Part shown: piece by piece, positions 57,095 through 64,000 of the stretch
Position numbering within the stretch: position 1 is the first letter of the stretch
Layout: each line of letters begins with the position of its first letter
NCBI RefSeq assembly: GCF_013426205.1
Contig: NC_089424.1
Coordinates: 806,001 to 870,000 of the forward strand
Source: Metarhizium brunneum
Taxonomy: Eukaryota > Ascomycota > Sordariomycetes > Hypocreales > Clavicipitaceae
DNA length: 64,000 nucleotides
Reading direction: 5' to 3'
Position numbers and translations under genes: made by a program
Notes under the pieces: generated by a model
What the model was told of the DNA's origin: nothing
The model's input: the letters and a program-made list of their open reading frames with translations, nothing else
The model's database searches: none

Positions 57095-58214
57095 GTCAGT
57101 ATGGCAATAGTATATCGAGGTGGTGAAGGGGGGGCCTACGAACCTCTGGGGGCTGGGTGAAGCGCGTGCGGCATGATCGTTCTGGTGACCCCGAGCACAT
57201 ATTTTGGCGCAAATCGTGTGCATGATCCGGAGCGTGGATGGATATCAAACCCGTCGACTCGGGACTCGTGAGGCAGTGAATTGGAAATTCCCGCTTGGGC
57301 GGCCCGGTGACTGGGTTGTACGGCCAACATGATTGATGATGGAAGCGCGTGGAGCGCGCGCCGGAACGCGCAATCGAAGCGTCATCACGTCGGCGTGAAT
57401 CTAAAAACCTCGACGCGGGTGCAATCGCGCAGAGTAGAGAGTGGAGCGCTGGCGTATACGAGCAGTCAATACTTGATGCGCAGACTTAATGCGCGGAGAA
57501 AATATGGCCAGAGAACCGAGCCTAGCAAGCTTGTCAACGGACGCAAGCCGTACATGTATCGAATTGCTCACCATCGGAGCGGCTGCTCGTCGACAAGGAT
57601 GAGCGTTTGCCGCACGCACATGTTTCGCGCGTTGCGCTTGAATGCCCTGAAAGCACTACTGATTTACCAGTCCGGATTTCGAGCCGTGGCCGATTTTTTT
57701 TTTTTTTCGTCTCAAACTCTCACCATGGCAAACTGAGCTTCGGATTGAGTCGACTATCCCCATGCACTGCTTCAACTTGACAGTACAAGAGCTGGCACAA
57801 GTTCACGCTTGGCCATTTATCCGCGCGGCAGACAACTGCTACCCGAGTATTTCAGTGGCATCTATAAGGCTTACGCATTATTTTCCTTGACTTTGATGCA
57901 GTTGAAACTAAGAGATTTGTAGTACTTCAGAGACCTTTCAATGTTAGCTGTTTCAAGCCACTATCACGTCTGTCGTTTTATACTTGGCGTCTCTTCAACC
58001 TCGCCCAGAATATCCAGCCTACTCAGCCTTGATTCTGCTCTACACTCGTCAAGGGCCAAAAGGGACGCTCGGCTCAACACACGCTGTTCTCATCATCTAT
58101 TATCCACTCCCGGAGCCTGATACCCGATACAATCAGGAAGCTCTTGTCCCGTCGGAGCAGACAACAACCTTGACGAGGTAAAAGACCAATTGCCACACTC
58201 ATCCCCTGGACACC
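57095..58214. other. Intergenic region upstream of the F-box gene
   Basis: About 1.1 kb without a supported gene. It contains a 14-base T tract at 57694-57707. It is promoter for the F-box gene and 3' flank of the following membrane protein gene. Confidence 0.6.
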
Positions 58215-59894
58215 CTACCTCTTGGCCAAAAATCGGACTCGTCTGCCGCTCCGCCCCGTGTACGAATCTACCACCGACTCCTCCAAGCCCACGAGCCGCA
58301 GCCCATCACAGCCCTTCCTGTACTCGCGGTCCCCGACAAAGGCGGCAGGCGAAACCCCCTCGACCGGGCCGCGGGCAGCCATCGCCACGGGGTCATACCC
58401 GAGCACATGGTCGTCCGAGCCGACCCTCCAACGCCGCCACGTGCCCGTCACAGACGCCGCCAACGGCACCAGGAGAACCAGCAGCACCAGCCGCTCGTAC
58501 ACGTACACCCTAGCGGTGGCGCGGCTCGTCGTCACGACATCGCTGGCGTTGGGCATCCTCGCAAAGGCCCCCATGGTCGCCCAGTCAAAGTTGCGCTCAA
58601 TCAGGCGCGCGACGTGCCCGGCGTCATGGGAGGCATCGTCGCCCAGCAGCCCCGCGGCAAACGGCTCCCGGTACATGTCGTTGAAGCCGGTGCCCACGAC
58701 GCGCAGGGTAAACGCGTACGGGGACGTGGCGTTGTTCTCGCCCCAGGTGTAGGTGCGCACGCCGGCGATGGGAGACGAGTAGTTGCCCAGGAGGTAGCGG
58801 GAGCGCTGGAACGAGCCCCGATCCAACTGCGGGGGATTCGCGCCGCTCTGGGTGATGGTGACGTTTCCATACTGGACGAGGCAGCTGACCGTGTTGACGA
58901 GGGTTTTGTCGCCGACGCCAAAGTCGGCGCCGGCCACCCAGGCGCCGAAGATGGCGGACCACGAGCCGGGCGAGGTGATGCACGCGGCGGGCTTGGACGG
59001 GGAGCCGCGGCCAGACTCGCAGGCGTAGTCGAGGCTTGTCTTGAAGTTTGCGTAGACGGACGGCGCGCCGCACGTCAGGTTGACGCACAGGGAGGGAATG
59101 ATGTCGCTGCACAGGTTGGTGACGCGGGCGGAAGCGGCGGGGCCGGGGCCGGGGCCGCACGACGGCAGGCCCATGTTGTTGGTGTTGGGGGCGGTGCGCG
59201 CGTTGCAGGCGGCGAGGAGGGCAGACGACGTCGTCGACACGCTGCACGAGTCGTTGGCGCACACGGGGGCCACGGGCGGCGCAAAGTTGCCGTTGGAGGC
59301 CTGCACGGCCATGCCGAAGACGAGGTCGCCCGCGCTGCCTCCGCGGGAGCGGTAGTTTCCCCGGTTGATCCAGGGGGCCCAGTAGTCTGCCGTGTGGGGT
59401 GACGAGGTGGACGAGACGGTGACGAGGTCCGTCTGCGAAATGCCCGCCAGGAGGACGGGGCTCACGGCGTAGACGGCGAGGAGGAGCACGCCGCTTATCT
59501 TGAGGAGCTGGAAGCCGCCGCGGACGGCGTAGGTGAGCCTCGCCAGAGGGGACACGGTCCATTGCGCGAGGTGTCTGGTCTCGCGGACAGTCAGAGGGCT
59601 GCCAGTGTGGCGAGGGACGAGCTTGAGCCAGAGGGAGTGCTCGACGCAGCGGGTGATGAGGGCGGACGTGGCGGCGGCGAGAATGGCGGTTATCAAACTC
59701 ACGGCTACCGAGGGCTTGATGGACGACGAGCCGTCTACGTAGACGAGGGATGGGATACGGTATAGTTTTGGCTGGACGTAGAGTATGATGAGCAGAATGT
59801 AGCAGACGAGACTGACGAGGGCCAACGAGGCTGTCAAGAGAATATTCAGGAGCCTTCCCCGGCTATGAGGCACGACTTGAGGGAGCGCCGTCAT
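58215..59894 (-). CDS. Fungal multispanning membrane protein with large extracytoplasmic domain
   Basis: I do not recognise a characterised family. Predicted 559 aa in one exon from the ATG at 59894; the frame is open further upstream but has no ATG. Three hydrophobic segments lie in the first 170 residues (LLNILLTASLALVSLVCYIL, SVAVSLITAILAAATSALIT, LLKISGVLLLAVYAVSPVLL). A domain of about 300 residues follows with many Cys and N-glycosylation sites, presumably outside the cytoplasm. One more segment (ERLVLLVLLVPLAASVTGTW) precedes a basic tail. The layout resembles lineage-expanded fungal surface proteins annotated only by domains of unknown function. It overlaps long GC-rich shadow frames on both strands, but Cys spacing and hydrophobic pattern support this one. 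Confidence 0.8.
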   Translation of the reverse strand: MTALPQVVPHSRGRLLNILLTASLALVSLVCYILLIILYVQPKLYRIPSLVYVDGSSSIKPSVAVSLITAILAAATSALITRCVEHSLWLKLVPRHTGSPLTVRETRHLAQWTVSPLARLTYAVRGGFQLLKISGVLLLAVYAVSPVLLAGISQTDLVTVSSTSSPHTADYWAPWINRGNYRSRGGSAGDLVFGMAVQASNGNFAPPVAPVCANDSCSVSTTSSALLAACNARTAPNTNNMGLPSCGPGPGPAASARVTNLCSDIIPSLCVNLTCGAPSVYANFKTSLDYACESGRGSPSKPAACITSPGSWSAIFGAWVAGADFGVGDKTLVNTVSCLVQYGNVTITQSGANPPQLDRGSFQRSRYLLGNYSSPIAGVRTYTWGENNATSPYAFTLRVVGTGFNDMYREPFAAGLLGDDASHDAGHVARLIERNFDWATMGAFARMPNASDVVTTSRATARVYVYERLVLLVLLVPLAASVTGTWRRWRVGSDDHVLGYDPVAMAARGPVEGVSPAAFVGDREYRKGCDGLRLVGLEESVVDSYTGRSGRRVRFLAKR

Positions 59895-60876
59895 GATGCC
59901 GAGTCTGTCCCACGGGGCAGAGTCTTGTCTAAGGATGCAGCGCGCATACAGTCCATGACGGGCAAGAGCTAGCAAATCGCGAGGCAGCGTAGTTATAAGC
60001 AATCAATTACTACAGTTGTGAGGACCAGTGTTCCAGGGCCAAGAGCGGCTGGGAGCTGAAGAAGCTGAAAAGCCACCGGCATCCGTGACTCAAATTGGCG
60101 TCACCACCTTATGGAGTGTTCAGCTGCAAGACGTTTGGCGGCTTTTGACTGGTCCTTTATCCGTCATATGATTAGAACGGCAGCTACCTTGGACGATTGG
60201 TGGTGTGGCAACAGTCATATAATATCTCAGTCTGGCCTGCAAAGGCTAGTTGATGCCTAGAGTAAGAGGCGGTATCTATCCAGATGGGGTGCCTAGCGAG
60301 AACGCTCAATATTATGATATATTGTCATCTCGGAAGGCACTTGGTAGGCAAGCTCCTCAGAAGATAAGAGACTGCTCCAAGGCGCTCGAGCAATTACAGT
60401 CTGTGCCGGATATACTTGCGCACTAGGAGGAGTGCACTGGCACACCATATTATCCATTGGTAGTAGAGTAGGGTGCGATAGGCAGGTTCTGGGTCGGGTT
60501 TAATAATTCATGTCTTCCACTTTAGGCCCCGTATTAGGATTGTTCAAAGGAATTCGTCTCTTCAAAGCGGTGCTACACAAGGTTCAAGATTCGGAGACGG
60601 TTATGATTTTACCTCGCCCGATTCGTCTAATCCAAGTATCAACTAGTGCTTTATAAATTTGAAAATGATCAAGTCTGTACATGATGAGTAGAAACGCTGC
60701 CCAAGCCGGCATCTTGAGTCTTACGGCTCAGGCCTCGGGAGCGCAATGAACAAACCAGGCTCATTGGCCGTCATAAACAGTTGGAACCCGCAACCCAAGC
60801 ATTGCTTGCTCTTCATCCTCGACTAGCTAGTCTACCTCAAGTCTATAGTCGGAACAAGAAGAATTATAGGCCACAG
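59895..60876. other. Intergenic region
   Basis: About 1 kb between two minus-strand genes, AT-rich around 60280-60680. No gene, RNA or element was recognised. Confidence 0.6.
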
Positions 60877-62227
60877 CTATAGCCTTGCCTGCTCCTGCTG
60901 CGTCACTACTCTCATCGGAGGTCCGCCTCGACTTCCATCACCCTCAAGATATTCAGTGAGATTCCGGTCTGGCAGCCTCGCCCTCCATTTATTGCGCAAT
61001 GCCAGAGGCGCCTTGTCCTGCAGGCAGTCGGCAATGTGCTTTCCGAGGACCGGGGCAAATTTAAACGCGCTACAGAATGGTCAGTTGGGTTCCGACTCCC
61101 GCATGTCAAAATTGGAAACCAAGGGAAACTTACTGCCCCGAACCGCCCGTCGCCAAGAACAAGCCCTCGATGCTAGGGTGGTAGTCGACAACAAAGTCCC
61201 CCCTCGGCGTATCCGTGTACCAGCACATGCGAAGTTTCGCCCAGGCCCGGTGCGCAAATTCCGGAAAGAAGAGCTTGACACCGTCCCGGAGAGCCGTCTC
61301 AGCATCCTCCGGCAAGTAGCCCGAGACGGAATTGTCTCCCCCCAGGTTGGGAGACGACACGACGTTATTCTCGGCCGTCTGCACACGGGTCGCGAAGCCG
61401 AAACCGTGCCGGGCAAGTTTCAGCATGTGGCTGCCCGGCGTGGGCGGGAAGCAGAAGACGCCCGTGTCAAAATTGATCATGACGGGCATGCTGCCGAGCC
61501 GGGCGGCCTCTTCGGGCGTCAGTTGGATGAATCCTACCGGCTGTCCGGTGGCGAGCAGGCTGAGGTTGAAGTCGGGCACGACGAGGTTCGTCCAGGCGCC
61601 CGTGGCGAGAACCACGGTATCAGCAAGCAGCCTGTTGCCCGTGACGGTCTCTACGCCCACCACCCTCGAGCCGTTTTTGATGAGTGATGCCACTGTTCCT
61701 GCGGCTCCGGTGAGGAACGAAACGCCCGCCTGGCTGCACCGCTCGGCGAGGCCCTGCACGGCCGCGCGCGCATCGGCCCATCCGCCCAGGACGTTGTGAA
61801 CGACCGTCATGCCGTTTAACTGCGCCTGGACGCCGGGGTATAAAGTCCCGACCTTGGCTTCTGCTTCGCTGGCTTCGAATACCTCGACTGGCTGGGAGCG
61901 GCACTGGCTGATGTACGGGTGGGAGCGGCAGGAAGACAGCATTAGAAACCCGGAATGGTAAAAGTGCGACGACCAGTCGGGGTTGTTTCGCCATTCTTTC
62001 ATGGCGTCCACGGCTAGAGATCCGTAGAAGGAGTCGGCGTAATCGGCGCGAATGATGCGGGACACGTCGACGCTGCTGCCGTCGGGAACTGGCGGTGCGT
62101 AGCGGTCGAGGACGACGACGTTGGCGTACTTTCTGTTGGCGGCGAGTTCGTAGGCAAGACTGAGGCCAAAGATTCCGGCGCCGACGATGATGAATGGATT
62201 GTCTGGGACGGTTGGTGGGGGCATCAT
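60877..62227 (-). CDS. Peroxisomal FAD-dependent amine oxidase (sarcosine/pipecolate/fructosyl-amine oxidase family)
   Basis: Flavin oxidase of the MSOX superfamily, 428 aa, oxidising a secondary amine with release of hydrogen peroxide. Exon 1 is 61134-62227 and exon 2 is 60877-61069, intron 64 bp; the join restores the conserved GGSGHAFKFAPVLG motif. The FAD-binding loop is GAGIFG at residues 16-21, followed by VVVLDRYAPPVPDGSSVD and SRIIRADYAD as in fungal pipecolate/saccharopine-type and fructosyl-amino-acid oxidases. Cys335 in RMCWYTDTPRGDF matches the Cys that binds FAD covalently. The last residues are ARL, a PTS1 peroxisome signal. The exact amine (sarcosine, pipecolate, saccharopine or Amadori compound) is not resolved. 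It is divergent from a Zn2Cys6 regulator. Confidence 0.92.
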
Positions 62228-62660
62228 GAATGTAATGTCAAGTCACTTGGAATGGGACGAAAGGTTTCAATGTTAGTTGACAGGTCGAGTGGCTGTGCGA
62301 AGCATCAATATTTGCCGGGTCTTGTACGTTTGAACAGCAGGTAAGCCAGAGCATTGCCTGTCAGACTTATATGCAAAATATGAGACAAAACAGGTCCCTG
62401 TGAATGACCAGGCACAAGATCTGGTTGTTTTCCGTGCTCGAGTCCACTTCCAGCTTCCATATTGTAACAATAGTTCGGAGATGGCAAAACTCCGTGGCCA
62501 TTGTCTTACAACCAGCAAAAGTTGAGCAAGAAGTGGGGACGGAGACAGCAAGCTTTCCGTCCCCGCATCGGAATTCAATGTTTCAACGACGTTCTTCTAT
62601 TTGCGACTACATCGGCTTGCCCAATACATGGTCACATGGATGCAAGTATTTGATCGGAAA
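62228..62660. promoter_or_regulatory. Shared divergent promoter of the amine oxidase and the Zn2Cys6 regulator
   Basis: 433 bp separate the two start codons at 62227 (-) and 62661 (+). The compact divergent layout is common for a pathway gene and its regulator in fungi. I could not identify a clear paired CGG site for the zinc cluster. Confidence 0.5.
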
Positions 62661-64000
62661 ATGGACCGACCCCAGTTACCTCCGAGAAAAAGACCCCGAA
62701 TTCGGCGCTCGTGTGAGCAATGCAGGCAAGTCATTGTACCGGACCCTGGCACGTTGCCCTTGTCACCCAACTAAGCCGACATGGCAGACACAAGAAGGTC
62801 AAGTGCCCAGCGGAGAAACCCTGCTGTTCGTATTGTCGCCGACTTAATCAAAAATGCATCTATCTTCCGCGAACTGCGCCAGATGGAACGGCGCTGGCTG
62901 CCCACGGAACTGCCAGGTGAGTGGTTCACGCAAAGTCTTCCTCTTGACTGGGACCAGGCACAACTAGTATAAAACATTGGCTCACTGGGAATACAAGTTT
63001 TACTGGAGAGCGTGAATCTCAAGGCACTAATACAACTCCGCAAGAGTACGAGACTTGGTACGTTTGCCGCACTTGGACCCTTGGGCATGCAAGCATCTCA
63101 TCCGTGGCATCGATAGGCGATCCGACGATCCCGAGCCGTCGGCAGGGGCTCTTGCGCACTTTGTGAAAATCTACCGGGACAGGATATACTTCCAGCCTCT
63201 ACCGTTATTCGATCCGCAGTGTCTCAAAGACCGGCTCCATCTGTTTCCGTACTATCTCCGATGGAGCTTTCTTGCCCTCGCTCTGCACTTTTCAACCCAT
63301 GAATTCTACGCGGGAAACGAATCCGAGGCCACCGCCCTCTACACAACATCTGCGCGTGGTGTGGTCCAGGAACTATCCACCGAGGGCGTCGTCAAGACGG
63401 AAGTCCTGCAGTCCCTGTGTCTGCTGGCGCTGTGCGAAATACTAGGTGAGCCCTCAAGTTCCACCGACAGCACCACCAGTCTATCCGGGCTCAACTAACC
63501 CAAGAATGCCCAGACGGCGAGTACGCCCGCTCGTGGATGACAATGGGCGCCGCTTCTAGACTGGAATCGCTGCGCCTCTCACAATCCCGCCACATGCCCA
63601 GCGCACCCAACAGCGACACAATATCCCGATGCCACTGGAGCATCTTCGTCCTCGAAAACATGTTCACGCCGAGCCTCGTGCTGCCGGCGCGGAAGCCCGG
63701 CCGGCCCAAGTTTCCAAGCAGCCCGGACGCCCCGGCCCCCATGGCATCCCTCACCGTCGCAAGCAGCCACAGCCACTGCCCCGACCTCTCCAGCAACGTG
63801 CAGCAGGACGGGAGCAGCCCCGACCTGGGCATCAACGCCAACAGCCTACAGCTCATCTCCATCTGGGGCGACATCGTGGCGTACCTGCAAGACGTGCGCT
63901 ACGGGCTATCCGACATGCCGTGGTTAAACACGTCTCGCCACGCCAAACTCGAGGTGAGCTTCTACGAGTTCGAAGTGCGCGTCTCGAGCCTGCACATGCT
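62661..64000 (+). CDS. Zn2Cys6 transcription factor, 3' end cut by the window
   Basis: Gal4-type regulator, 366 residues visible. Exons 62661-62725, 62788-62916, 62968-63057, 63117-63445 and 63514 to beyond 64000. Introns are 62, 51, 59 and 68 bp. The zinc cluster has Cys18, 21, 28, 35, 38 and 45 with standard x2, x6, x6, x2, x6 spacing after a basic leader. The first intron begins with GC (AG, then GCAAGT) and ends CAG; this is the splice that gives CEQCRHKKVKC. The fungal-specific domain follows: IYRDRIYFQPLPLFD, LRWSFLALALHFSTHEFY, LQSLCLLALCEILDGEYARS across intron 4, and WMTMGAASRLESLRL. This plan is typical of small-metabolite pathway regulators. Its divergent partner is a peroxisomal amine oxidase, a plausible target. 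Confidence 0.88.

Overview
The window reads as nuclear DNA of a filamentous ascomycete, most likely a Sordariomycete of Hypocreales type. Evidence: genes on both strands with short GT-AG introns of about 50-100 bp, GC-rich third codon positions, and families typical of these fungi (Zn2Cys6 regulators, OPT and hexose transporters, TPS2-type trehalose phosphatase, DUF2434-type membrane protein, fungal neutral ceramidase, GH18 chitinase). I placed exon borders by joining reading frames across splice signals and checking that the protein family continues across the join. No rRNA, convincing tRNA, CRISPR array or bacterial-style operon was seen.

Layout. 0-9 kb: an OPT peptide transporter (+) and a hexose-type MFS transporter (-) tail to tail, then trehalose-6-phosphate phosphatase (-). 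11-20.7 kb: a secreted neutral ceramidase (-), a Zn2Cys6 regulator with a shortened zinc cluster (-), a second Zn2Cys6 regulator (+) divergent from it, and a small membrane protein (-). 21.4-26 kb: an NAD(P)-dependent MDR oxidoreductase (+) and a two-finger C2H2 regulator (-). 26-31.7 kb: a gene-poor stretch. 31.7-38.2 kb: a DUF2434-like multispanning protein (-), the Golgi tether subunit COG5 (+) and a heme-oxygenase-like protein (+). 40-47.2 kb: a secreted isochorismatase-family hydrolase (-), a gelsolin/severin-like actin protein (-) and a secreted GH18 chitinase (-). 47.2-52.8 kb: an AT-richer, gene-poor block with a broken GH3 beta-glucosidase, a candidate copia-type LTR remnant and short degenerate repeats. 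52.8-64 kb: a conserved hypothetical protein, a Sec14/CRAL-TRIO protein, an F-box protein, a membrane protein, and a peroxisomal FAD amine oxidase facing a Zn2Cys6 regulator that runs off the right edge.

How genes may work together. Most genes look like ordinary, independently transcribed fungal genes. The strongest local pairing is the FAD amine oxidase and the Zn2Cys6 regulator, which share a 433-bp divergent promoter. I found no clear undescribed multi-gene system. The most notable sequence observations are: a ceramidase whose conserved catalytic Ser is Thr; a zinc cluster lacking three residues between Cys2 and Cys3; a GC-AG intron inside another zinc cluster; and the decayed 49.9-51.1 kb island.
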